Of a stretch of 64,000 bases of DNA, positions 17,462 through 25,893 are shown one piece after another. This DNA comes from CAWBRY01 sp963791295. Lineage in GTDB: Bacteria > Bacteroidota > Bacteroidia > Chitinophagales > Chitinophagaceae. The number at the start of each line of letters is the position of its first letter. Within the stretch, counting starts at the first letter, position 1. Below the pieces are notes generated by a model that saw only the letters and a program-made list of their open reading frames with translations, made no database searches and had not been told where the DNA came from. A program made the position numbers and the translations under genes. The stretch spans positions 1,240,001-1,304,000 of the forward strand of contig CAWBRY010000001.1 in NCBI GenBank assembly GCA_963791295.1, in the 5' to 3' direction.

Positions 17462-18277
17462 ATGGACCCATCATTTTACAAGCACATTTTTGACAAGCAG
17501 CAGGAAGTAGAGGCCGTTCCGTCAAATGAAAAAATTGCCAATTGGGTTTTACAGCTCATCAGCCTTCTTTATCCGGAAAGATCTGCCGCGCTGGCCACAT
17601 CCCCGGAAAACATAGCCAATCATTTTGCAGAGTTAGAAAGGGAACTGGTGGAGTTATTCAATTCGACCGGCGCTTGTTCCCGGTATAATAACCCGGAAAA
17701 AGCAAAATTATTTTTTGGAAAGATCCCGGAACTATATGCCGTATTGAATACGGATATTGATGCAATATTAAGTGGCGATCCCGCTGCACACACGCGCTTT
17801 GAGATCATTAGAGCCTATCCTGGTTTTTTAGCGATATCCTTTTATCGCATTGCACATGCGCTATTCGACCTCGGAATCCCGGTTATTCCCAGGATAGTTA
17901 CCGAATATGCTCACTCCAAAACAGGCATAGACATTCATCCAGCAGCTCAGATCGGGAAACATTTCTTCATTGACCATGGAACCGGTATCGTGGTTGGCGA
18001 AACATGCATGATAGGTGATCACGTTAAGCTCTACCAGGGAGTAACCCTAGGAGCATTGAGTGTTGACAAGAGTATGGTTTCTATTAAGCGCCATCCAACC
18101 GTAGAGAGCCATGTCATCATCTATTCCGGCGCTACGATCCTTGGCGGTGAAACGACGATTGGCCATCATAGCATCATTGGAGGGAATGTGTGGCTAACAA
18201 GATCCGTGCAACCTTATTCTACGGTATATCACAAAGGAGATATAGAAGTGGTGGAACAAGTAAGAGAACCCTCATAA
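17462..18277 (+). CDS. cysE: Serine O-acetyltransferase
   Basis: A 271-residue enzyme that acetylates L-serine for cysteine synthesis. The N-terminal alpha-helical domain leads to FEIIRAYPGFLAISFYRIAH, and the C-terminal left-handed beta-helix has GIDIHPAAQIGKHFFIDHG, GIVVGETCMIGDHVKLYQGVTLG and ATILGGETTIG hexapeptide repeats. The catalytic Asp and His of the DHGTG segment are visible. It precedes cysM by 3 bp, so the two should be co-translated and supply O-acetylserine to the sulfhydrylase. The long N-terminal domain is of the EpsC-like type. Confidence 0.92.
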   Translation: MDPSFYKHIFDKQQEVEAVPSNEKIANWVLQLISLLYPERSAALATSPENIANHFAELERELVELFNSTGACSRYNNPEKAKLFFGKIPELYAVLNTDIDAILSGDPAAHTRFEIIRAYPGFLAISFYRIAHALFDLGIPVIPRIVTEYAHSKTGIDIHPAAQIGKHFFIDHGTGIVVGETCMIGDHVKLYQGVTLGALSVDKSMVSIKRHPTVESHVIIYSGATILGGETTIGHHSIIGGNVWLTRSVQPYSTVYHKGDIEVVEQVREPS

Positions 18278-18280
18278 ATT

Positions 18281-19156
18281 ATGGCAAGTGTCATCGACCT
18301 GGTAGGCAATACGCCCATGGCGTTAATCCGGAAACTCAATCCGAATCCGAATGTGACAATCTATGCTAAACTCGAAGGCAACAATCCGGGCGGAAGTGTA
18401 AAAGATCGTCCGGCACTCAACATGATCCGGTCTGCATTGGAACGGGGCGATATAAAGGCAGGAAGTCGGTTGATTGAAGCGACCAGCGGTAACACCGGCA
18501 TTGCGCTGGCAATGATTGCGTGTTTGTATGATCTAGAAATCGAATTGGTGATGCCTTCCACTTCTACAAGAGAAAGGACTTTGACCATGGAAGCGTTCGG
18601 GGCGAAGGTCACCTTGCTCGATAGTATTGAAATTTGCCGCGATTATGCGGAAGAAAAAGCAGCAAAAGGAGAATTCTTTATTCTAAATCAGTTTTCTAAT
18701 CCTGACAATTACCTGGCACATTATGAAACTACGGGACCGGAGATATGGAGAGATACAGATCAGGCAATTACGCACTTTGTGAGTTCTATGGGTACGACGG
18801 GGACGATCATGGGATGCTCGCGATTTTTTAAGGAATTGGACCCAGCCATTCAGATAATCGGATGTCAACCAACGGAAGAGTCATCCATTCCCGGCATTCG
18901 CCGATGGCCTAAGGAATATTTGCCGAAGATCTTTGAACCGGAAAGAGTTGACAGGGTTATGGATGTATCGCAGGAGGAAGCGACAGCGATGGCCCGACAA
19001 CTTGCAAGAATGGAGGGAATTTTTGCCGGCATGAGTAGCGGCGGGGCTGCGGCAGTTGCTTTCCGGCTTGCCAGGGAGATAGATTCGGGTACTATTGTAT
19101 TTGTTGCGTGTGATAGAGGGGACAGGTACTTAAGCAGTGATCTTTTTATTCAATAA
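18281..19156 (+). CDS. cysM: Cysteine synthase (O-acetylserine sulfhydrylase B-like)
   Basis: A 291-residue PLP enzyme that makes cysteine from O-acetylserine. The PLP lysine lies in NPGGSVKDRPA, the substrate loop is ATSGNTGIALA, and the phosphate-binding loop is SSMGTTGTIMG. The length (about 290) and motif SVKDR suit CysM more than CysK. Three base pairs separate it from cysE, and the next gene starts immediately after its stop codon, so the three form one operon. Confidence 0.92.
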   Translation: MASVIDLVGNTPMALIRKLNPNPNVTIYAKLEGNNPGGSVKDRPALNMIRSALERGDIKAGSRLIEATSGNTGIALAMIACLYDLEIELVMPSTSTRERTLTMEAFGAKVTLLDSIEICRDYAEEKAAKGEFFILNQFSNPDNYLAHYETTGPEIWRDTDQAITHFVSSMGTTGTIMGCSRFFKELDPAIQIIGCQPTEESSIPGIRRWPKEYLPKIFEPERVDRVMDVSQEEATAMARQLARMEGIFAGMSSGGAAAVAFRLAREIDSGTIVFVACDRGDRYLSSDLFIQ

Positions 19157-19588
19157 ATGACCATGATTCGAAAAAAACCAGATGTCGATGTGATTAGCGA
19201 TGTGCTGCAATTGACCCTGGATGCATATCCCAATTCAACATTCGTCAGGAGCCTGCAACAACAATATATTGAGAGGGGAGGGCTGAGCAAAAAGCAATTG
19301 GAAGGACTTCACAAAAAGGCATCCAATATAAAATCCATTGCTCCGGGAAAACTGGCGACCATTGAAGCAGTTATATTGAAACGACCCAACCGTTACAAGT
19401 CGGACCTGCCTGAGAATCGTCCACTGTATGATAAAGATCCAGGAACAGGCAAGCTTCTGGATGATATTCTTTCAAAATACCCCGAGCATAAAAGAGTTTT
19501 ATTCCTGAAAATGAAATATGAGGGGAATGAAATTCTTTCCGCCACCGAATTGGCAGAATTGGAGCGATTTCATAAGCTTCTTCGTTGA
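19157..19588 (+). CDS. Hypothetical protein co-transcribed with cysE-cysM
   Basis: A 143-residue soluble, lysine-rich protein whose ATG follows the cysM stop codon without a gap. Two halves are similar in tone: DVLQLTLDAYPNSTFVRSLQQQY and DDILSKYPEHKRVLFLKMKY, suggesting an internal repeat of a small helical unit. I do not recognise the family. The strict coupling to cysE-cysM suggests a link to cysteine synthesis or simple co-transcription. Confidence 0.7.
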   Translation: MTMIRKKPDVDVISDVLQLTLDAYPNSTFVRSLQQQYIERGGLSKKQLEGLHKKASNIKSIAPGKLATIEAVILKRPNRYKSDLPENRPLYDKDPGTGKLLDDILSKYPEHKRVLFLKMKYEGNEILSATELAELERFHKLLR

Positions 19589-19623
19589 TTTTTACCTAAC
19601 TTCCTTCACAAAAAATTTTCTTA

Positions 19624-21774
19624 ATGAAAAAACAATGGCTATTTATTGGAACAATAAGTCTGCTGTCGGCCTGCAATTCGAAAGATGAAAATAAGTATAC
19701 AGATATTAAACCCATTGATGTGAAATACTTTGCCACCAGGAAAGATAGTGCTGTCAAGGACAATTATTTTGGAACAGAAGTAGCCGATCCCTACCGTTGG
19801 CTGGAAGACGATACTAGCTCAGAGACGGCGGCCTGGGTGGATCAGGAACGTAAATTGACGAAATCCTATATGGATCAGATCTCTTTCAGGGAGGCGATTC
19901 GCAAGCGCTATGAGACTCTTTTCAATTTCGAAAAATATTCGGCTCCCTCCAAAGAAGGAAAGTTCATTTATTATTCAAAGAATTCGGGGCTTCAAAACCA
20001 GGATGTGCTTTACCGTGAGGCCGAAGGTAGCAATCAACCAGAGGTCTTCCTGGATCCGAACACATTCAGCAAGGACGGCACCACTTCGCTGGCCGGTATC
20101 AATTTTACCAAAGACGGCTCACTGGTAGCATACCTGATTTCGGAGGGCGGCAGCGATTGGTCCAAAATCATTATGATGGATGCTGTGAGCAAAAAGCAAT
20201 TGGGTGATACATTGCAAGATATTAAGTTCAGTGGTGCGAGTTGGAAAGGCAATGATGGCTTTTACTATTGTACGTATGACAAACCGACCAGCGGCAGCCA
20301 ATTGAGTGGGCAAACACAAGAACACAAATTATTCTATCATAAAATGGGGACTGCTCAGAAGGACGATAAATTGATTTTTGGTGGATCGGCTACGGCGCGA
20401 CGTTATATTTATGGATTTGTTACTGAAAACCAGAAATGGCTGATCATTGGAGCATCTAATTCGACCTACGGAAATGAATTATATATCCAGGACCTGACGA
20501 AAGAAAATGCGCCGATCGTTCCGGTCGTTACCGATATGAACAATAGTACCAATGTTATCGATGTCGATGACCAATATTTCTACTTACAGACAGACAAGGA
20601 CGCACCGACCGGAAAGGTAATGATCGCTCCTCTCGCGGATGCGAAACCTGCGAACTGGAAAACCTTGATCGATTCAAAACCTGAGGTGCTATCCGCATCA
20701 ACCGGAGGCGGCAGTTTATATTGTTCTTATCTCAAGAATGCCGTCACCAAAGTTTACCAGCACGACATGTCTGGTAAGCAACTTCGTGAAGTTCAATTGC
20801 CGGGACTTGGAACAGCCTACGGTTTTTATGCAAGGAAAAATGAAAAAGAGCTTTATTACGTGTTTACTTCCTACACGGCTCCTATGACCATTTACAAATT
20901 GGACATTGGTACAGGTAAGACGGAATTATACAAGCAGTCGAAAGTAGAGTTCAAGCCTGAGGAATATGAAAGCAAGCAGGTATTTTATACTTCCAAAGAC
21001 TCTACCAAAATACCGATGATCATTACCTCCAAGAAAGGCCTCAAACTGGATGGGAAAAATCCATGTCTTTTGTACGGTTATGGAGGTTTTAGTGTCAGTA
21101 TTACACCGTTCTTCAGTACTTCCAACATAATCTTATTAGAGAATGGAGGTGTTTATGCCGTGCCGAACATTCGGGGTGGGGGTGAATACGGGGAAGCCTG
21201 GCACCAACAAGGCATTAAAACAAAAAAGCAAAACGTATTCGATGATTTCATGGCGGCGGCGCAGTACCTGAAAGATAACAAGTACACGTCCACGGAATAC
21301 CTTGCTATCGAAGGCGGTTCTAATGGAGGCTTACTGGTAGGGGCATGTATAACGCAGAAGCCTGATATCTGCAAAGTGGCGTTCCCGGCGGTAGGTGTAA
21401 TGGATATGTTGAGGTATCACAAATTTACTGCGGGTGCCGGCTGGGCCTATGACTATGGAACTTCGGAGGAAAGTAAAGAAATGTTTGATTATTTATTTCA
21501 CTATTCGCCATTGCAGAATTTGAAAGAAGTCGCCTACCCGGCGACATTGATCACAACGGCTGATCACGACGACCGTGTCGTACCGGCACATAGTTTTAAG
21601 TTTGCCGCCACCATGCAGGAAAAAAACAAAGGCAACAATCCGGTATTGATCAGCATCGAGATGAAGGCTGGTCATGGCGCGGGCAGGAGCACGCAGCAAA
21701 TCATCGAAGAGGAGGCGAACAAGTGGAGCTTTATGTTTTATAATATTGGATTGAAACCGAATATTGATCATTGA
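19624..21774 (+). CDS. Prolyl oligopeptidase family lipoprotein (S9A)
   Basis: A 716-residue serine peptidase with a lipobox (LLSAC at residues 12-16), so it should be anchored in the envelope. An N-terminal beta-propeller (starting near PYRWLEDDTSS) precedes the alpha/beta hydrolase domain. The catalytic triad is visible: Ser in EGGSNGGLL near residue 565, Asp in DHDDRVVP near 650, and His in AGHGAGRS near 682. It should cleave short proline-containing peptides outside the cytoplasm. It stands 35 bp after the small gene of the cys cluster. Confidence 0.92.
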   Translation: MKKQWLFIGTISLLSACNSKDENKYTDIKPIDVKYFATRKDSAVKDNYFGTEVADPYRWLEDDTSSETAAWVDQERKLTKSYMDQISFREAIRKRYETLFNFEKYSAPSKEGKFIYYSKNSGLQNQDVLYREAEGSNQPEVFLDPNTFSKDGTTSLAGINFTKDGSLVAYLISEGGSDWSKIIMMDAVSKKQLGDTLQDIKFSGASWKGNDGFYYCTYDKPTSGSQLSGQTQEHKLFYHKMGTAQKDDKLIFGGSATARRYIYGFVTENQKWLIIGASNSTYGNELYIQDLTKENAPIVPVVTDMNNSTNVIDVDDQYFYLQTDKDAPTGKVMIAPLADAKPANWKTLIDSKPEVLSASTGGGSLYCSYLKNAVTKVYQHDMSGKQLREVQLPGLGTAYGFYARKNEKELYYVFTSYTAPMTIYKLDIGTGKTELYKQSKVEFKPEEYESKQVFYTSKDSTKIPMIITSKKGLKLDGKNPCLLYGYGGFSVSITPFFSTSNIILLENGGVYAVPNIRGGGEYGEAWHQQGIKTKKQNVFDDFMAAAQYLKDNKYTSTEYLAIEGGSNGGLLVGACITQKPDICKVAFPAVGVMDMLRYHKFTAGAGWAYDYGTSEESKEMFDYLFHYSPLQNLKEVAYPATLITTADHDDRVVPAHSFKFAATMQEKNKGNNPVLISIEMKAGHGAGRSTQQIIEEEANKWSFMFYNIGLKPNIDH

Positions 21775-21789
21775 TTCAAAACTTTAGTT

Positions 21790-22902
21790 ATGGGAAATTC
21801 AATTGACCGCCGCGAATGGTTGAAGAGAAGTTCATTGGTTTTAGCAGGACTCGGTCTGACAGGCGAATTTTTTGGAGCAGACCGGAACAATTCATTTTAT
21901 CCGGCAAACAGCATCTTGCTCAATAGTAATGAAAATGCCTACGGCCCATCTCCCCTTGCTCGTAAAGCGATCCTGGATTCTTACCTCAATTCAAACAGGT
22001 ATCCGGATGAGTTACTTCCACAGGTCAGGAAAAGAATTGCACAGCATTGGAGTGTGAACGAAGAAAATATTTTACTCGGTGCGGGATCATCGGACATTAT
22101 CGGCCTTGCTTGCGTGCATGTTTCAAAACAAAAAGGCCACGTCGTTGTCGGCGATCCTTCTTATCGTGTATGGAATGGCCAGGCATCTGCTTTCGGACTC
22201 GATTTTAACAGGGTCCCTCTGAATAGCGAGAAAAAGCTCGACTTGCCAAAGATGGCTGGCGAAGTGAATGCGAACACGCGGATGATATATATATGCAACC
22301 CGAATAATCCGACAGGAACATACTGCGATCAGATGCAAGTGTCGGAATTAGCAAAAAAGTCTTCCTCAAAAACCATGGTCTTTGTGGATGAGGCTTATAC
22401 GGAATTTGCAGAATTAGAAAGTCTTGCCCCATTGGCCATCCAGGATCGAAATATTATTGTTGCTAAAACTTTTTCAAAAATATACGGCCTGGCGGGTGCG
22501 AGAGTGGGCTATGCGATAGCTCATCCTGAAACCATTCAATTATTGGGCAGCTATCAATACTGGCCCGATGCGGGCGTAAGTGTCGCTTCGGGATCGGCTG
22601 CTATGGCCTCACTAGATGACAAAGACTTTGTTAGAGAATGCAGGGAAAAGGTGAAAGCTTCCCGTGAGACTTGCTATGCCGCATTTAAGCAACTTGCAAT
22701 AGAATACATTCCTTCTCATACTAATTTTATTCTTTTCAATATTGATAAGATTAAAGGCAACTTTAGTGAGCAAATGCAATCCCGCGGTATTTACGTTCAG
22801 TTTCGCGAGCATTTTGGAGGTAAGTGGTGCCGTGTTAGCATAGGAACCACCGAAGAGATGAAATCTTTTGTCAGTGCATTAATGGAGATTGCTGCTGCCT
22901 AG
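21790..22902 (+). CDS. Histidinol-phosphate aminotransferase-like PLP enzyme with Tat-type signal
   Basis: A 370-residue class I/II aminotransferase. The PLP lysine lies in AKTFSKIYGLAGARVG, and NPNNPTGT, GAGSSDIIGL and FVDEAY are typical of the HisC-like group. The N-terminus has DRREWLKRSS followed by a hydrophobic stretch (LVLAGLGLTG), a twin-arginine signal. Cytoplasmic HisC enzymes lack this. The enzyme is therefore probably exported folded with its cofactor; its real amino donor is unknown. It lies 15 bp after the prolyl oligopeptidase gene, which supports an envelope peptide/amino acid theme. Confidence 0.82.
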   Translation: MGNSIDRREWLKRSSLVLAGLGLTGEFFGADRNNSFYPANSILLNSNENAYGPSPLARKAILDSYLNSNRYPDELLPQVRKRIAQHWSVNEENILLGAGSSDIIGLACVHVSKQKGHVVVGDPSYRVWNGQASAFGLDFNRVPLNSEKKLDLPKMAGEVNANTRMIYICNPNNPTGTYCDQMQVSELAKKSSSKTMVFVDEAYTEFAELESLAPLAIQDRNIIVAKTFSKIYGLAGARVGYAIAHPETIQLLGSYQYWPDAGVSVASGSAAMASLDDKDFVRECREKVKASRETCYAAFKQLAIEYIPSHTNFILFNIDKIKGNFSEQMQSRGIYVQFREHFGGKWCRVSIGTTEEMKSFVSALMEIAAA

Positions 22903-22935
22903 AAATCTCGGGTTCTCTTTGTCGATTAGGCCTTT

Positions 22936-23427
22936 TTATTCACAAAGGCTCAGTGTCTCCGATGATTTTCTGCTGAATTGAATCTTATTGACCTTATTCT
23001 GTTTGTTATAATAGAGAATAAGAGTCCCATAAGCCATGGTAAAGGCATCCCAGTTAACGTCTTTTATTTTGGCAATCCCCAACCATTTAAATGTGCCATT
23101 GCGATTGGCCCCCATCAGTGGAACACTTAATTTTCCTTTGAATTTGGGACCGATCTCTACATAATCCCGACCCGTAAAAAAACTGATATCGCGGTCTTTG
23201 TAAAAAACCCCGCCGCCGCAGGCGGCAGTAGTAGATTCAGGTTCCGCACTGGTAAAACAGGGCAGTTTTTCTTTTATCTGGTTAAAGGTTGCGATCGGCT
23301 GCAGTCCGTTTACTTTTCCATCCAGGATGTCGACGTTTATTGGAGGACAAACAGGCGTAGTTTTCAACTGGGATAGGAGGTTCAGGCTAATGAACATCCA
23401 TCCAAAGAATAGGATTAGTTTTTTCAT
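22936..23427 (-). CDS. Hypothetical exported protein
   Basis: A 163-residue protein with a signal peptide (LILFFGWMFISLNLLSQ). The mature part contains PVCPPINVDILDGKVNGLQ, TTAACGGGVFYKDRDISFF and a terminal SLCE, that is several cysteines (at least four) suited to disulfides. I do not recognise a family. It is convergent with the aminotransferase gene and followed upstream by the second BlaI module, divergently placed. Confidence 0.6.
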   Translation of the reverse strand: MKKLILFFGWMFISLNLLSQLKTTPVCPPINVDILDGKVNGLQPIATFNQIKEKLPCFTSAEPESTTAACGGGVFYKDRDISFFTGRDYVEIGPKFKGKLSVPLMGANRNGTFKWLGIAKIKDVNWDAFTMAYGTLILYYNKQNKVNKIQFSRKSSETLSLCE

Positions 23428-23612
23428 ACGATTTTTTTATCACCGGGAAGGCCAAATACAAAGGTAGAACTAAGTTTTTTGCTCGTTATTGCCTGTTGCT
23501 AAAACTTTCACGGAATTATCATGATCGCGTAATTCTCCCTGTAAGATTTTGAAATTCAGAAATTAAATTCAGGGTAAGTCTTCAAAGTAAAAAAATATCG
23601 CGTAAAAACTTG

Positions 23613-23632
23613 TTCGTACGAAAAATTTCCTA
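23613..23632 (+). promoter_or_regulatory. BlaI-type operator of the second module
   Basis: TTCGTACGAA (23613-23622) is a perfect 10-bp palindrome, and an overlapping dyad TACGAAA-AA-TTTCCTA (23617-23632) carries the same TACGAAA half-site as the first module's operator, with one mismatch in the other arm. It ends 10 bp ahead of the ATG at 23643. Confidence 0.55.
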
Positions 23633-23642
23633 CATTAGCCGT

Positions 23643-24044
23643 ATGAAACCCGAAAATCAATCAGGAATAAAGCAAGCACCTACCAGGTCGGAACTGGAAA
23701 TCTTGCAGGTCCTATGGGAAAAAGGCCCTTCGACCGTTCGTTTCGTCAACGATACACTCAACCAGCAGAAACGGGCGGTTCAATACACATCTACTCTGAA
23801 GCTGATGCAAATCATGGTTGACAAGAAAATGCTGACGAGGGATGAAACCAGCATGAAACACATTTACCATGCAGCCATCAACGAACAAAAAACGAAAAGC
23901 GAATTGTTAGATCGTTTTGTTGATTCAACGTATAAGGGTTCCGCGAGCAGCCTGGTGCTGCAGCTACTTGGCAATAAGAAAACTTCCAAGAAGGAACTCC
24001 AGGCTATCAGGGACATGCTGGAACAGTTAGATAAAAAAGAATGA
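23643..24044 (+). CDS. BlaI/MecI/CopY family repressor (second copy)
   Basis: A 133-residue winged-helix repressor, ATG at 23643; an upstream TTG (23610) would put the operator inside the gene and is rejected. TRSELEILQVLWEKGPSTVRFVND and AVQYTSTLKLMQIMVDKKMLTR form the Penicillinase_R domain; the C-terminus (TSKKELQAIRDMLEQLDKK) is the dimerisation region. Sequence is clearly different from the copy at 5785, so this is an old paralog and not a recent duplication. The M56 gene starts 34 bp downstream. Confidence 0.9.
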   Translation: MKPENQSGIKQAPTRSELEILQVLWEKGPSTVRFVNDTLNQQKRAVQYTSTLKLMQIMVDKKMLTRDETSMKHIYHAAINEQKTKSELLDRFVDSTYKGSASSLVLQLLGNKKTSKKELQAIRDMLEQLDKKE

Positions 24045-24078
24045 TGGTGAAAATATTAAGAGATAATAAATAGCACTA

Positions 24079-25815
24079 ATGATTTCTTTCAAGCTCCTTT
24101 TTGCAGACAAATTGGTTCAGTCATTGTGCTGGACATTGGTTCATTCACTTTGGTTAGGGCTGGTAATAGCCGTCATGGCAGGTGTTATCATCATTGGCAC
24201 CAGGAAGTCAACACCTTTGCTTAGATATAACCTTCTTGCTCTCACTTTGGTTCTATTCCTTAGTGCGATGTGTTTTATTTTTTTCCGTCAATGGAATAAT
24301 GGGATTTCCACAGAAACACAAATTTTACAGAGTCGCCAGCCGGCTCAAATGGACAAGGCCCTTAATACGTTTGTAACTAGTGATGCTACATCAAATCGCA
24401 TATACGGCATAATTACATTTTTAAATGAGCATGCCTCGACCATTGTATTGGTCTGGATGCTTATTATGGCCATACGCAGTGTTAGTTTGATAAGAGGGTT
24501 ATATGGCATCCATCAGCTGGCGAGAAGACAACTTTCCACGCCGGGAGAATACTGGATACAGCGGATCACGGGTCTATCTATGGAGCTGGGCATACGACAA
24601 AGGGTCAGGTTCTTTCAATCCGGGTTGGCGAAAGTCCCGGTTGTATTGGGGCATATCAAGCCTGTCATTTTATTTCCAATAGGGTTACTGGCTTCTATTC
24701 CGCCGAGTGAAGTTGAAGCGATCTTACTGCATGAGCTCGCACATATTCGACGCAGGGACTATCTGGTAAACATGTTGCAAAATTTGGTTGAGATATTCTT
24801 CTTCTTTAATCCTGCCATCCTTTGGATTTCTGCATTGGTCAGGCAGGAAAGAGAAAACTGCTGCGATGATTTGGCGATTTCCAGGACTAACAATAAGCGC
24901 AATTATATAAATGCCCTTTTATCCTTCCAGGAATTTAACCTGGCTAATCAACCCCTGGCGACGGCGCTCACGGGAAGAAAGCATTCTTTGCTGCAAAGAG
25001 TCAAACGAATTATTTATAGTCATAACCCAACACTTAATGCCATGGAAAAAATCACTTTGGTGGTCAGCATCGCAGTTATCGGATTTTTTGCCCTTGCTTT
25101 TTCACCGCATTTGGGGCAGAAGGACCAAAAACCTGTATCTACCTATCTATCGAATCTTGCTCAAAAATCCTTTCTCAATCGGGCGGCGACCGATACGGTG
25201 CCCGTTCAAAATGAAAACACCGAGAATCCTATTCTGGAAAACCGCAAAATGAAACTCGCTGAAATGGCGAAAAAAGAGCAGGCATTAAGATTAGAAGCTT
25301 TGAAGGCGGAACTGATCAAACTTGAATCTGAAAAATCAACACGGATGACGGATCTTCTCAAACAGGAGGAAGAGCTAGCTATCAACCGTAAAGCCGAATT
25401 AGCAAACCTGGAATCGCTGAAAGCACAGCTCAAATTGGAAAGATCCGTAGAAATGCAAAAGGAAGTCAATGCTGATCTTGAAAAAAAGATCCTGGCGCAA
25501 TCGCAGCTGGCCAGACAAAGGGTCGAGCAGTTGATGATCCAATACCAGGAGCAAAAGCAAATAGCCATCCAGTTGAGGGAAGAAGCTGAGAAATCAATGA
25601 TGAATGCAAAAATCGCCCAGCAGGAACAACAAGGAAATATAACGAATGATTTGATCAGCGAGAAAATCATTACCGATCCGGATCATTTCTTTTCATTCCT
25701 TCTAAATGAGCGGGAAATGATTGTAAATGATATTAAACAACCCAGCAAGATTCACAAAAAGTTTAGAGATAAATATGGGAAAGGCTCTGGCTGGAACATT
25801 AGTTTCAAAAAATGA
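24079..25815 (+). CDS. BlaR1/MecR1-like M56 metallopeptidase with coiled-coil tail (second copy)
   Basis: A 578-residue membrane peptidase. Helices lie near residues 15-37, 48-65 and 118-135. The zinc motif is LLHELAHIRRRDYL near residue 217, followed by a helix with FFFFNPAILWIS and the conserved NCCDDLA. Another helix near 325-345 (ITLVVSIAVIGFFALAF) precedes an extracytoplasmic tail. From about residue 385 to 520 the tail is a long charged coiled coil rich in Glu, Lys, Leu and Gln. This differs from the proline-rich tail of the first copy, so the two sensors may respond to different signals. It pairs with the BlaI gene 34 bp upstream. Confidence 0.87.
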   Translation: MISFKLLFADKLVQSLCWTLVHSLWLGLVIAVMAGVIIIGTRKSTPLLRYNLLALTLVLFLSAMCFIFFRQWNNGISTETQILQSRQPAQMDKALNTFVTSDATSNRIYGIITFLNEHASTIVLVWMLIMAIRSVSLIRGLYGIHQLARRQLSTPGEYWIQRITGLSMELGIRQRVRFFQSGLAKVPVVLGHIKPVILFPIGLLASIPPSEVEAILLHELAHIRRRDYLVNMLQNLVEIFFFFNPAILWISALVRQERENCCDDLAISRTNNKRNYINALLSFQEFNLANQPLATALTGRKHSLLQRVKRIIYSHNPTLNAMEKITLVVSIAVIGFFALAFSPHLGQKDQKPVSTYLSNLAQKSFLNRAATDTVPVQNENTENPILENRKMKLAEMAKKEQALRLEALKAELIKLESEKSTRMTDLLKQEEELAINRKAELANLESLKAQLKLERSVEMQKEVNADLEKKILAQSQLARQRVEQLMIQYQEQKQIAIQLREEAEKSMMNAKIAQQEQQGNITNDLISEKIITDPDHFFSFLLNEREMIVNDIKQPSKIHKKFRDKYGKGSGWNISFKK

Positions 25816-25893
25816 TCTTTTTAGCCGGCGGGCATCATTCGCATGCTCCCATTGCGCTCCTTTTCGGTAATATTGCTACCGGAGATTGTTGAT

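Noticed and set aside
23610..23642. TTG start for the second BlaI gene
   Set aside because: It would place the operator palindrome inside the gene and add residues before the conserved domain.
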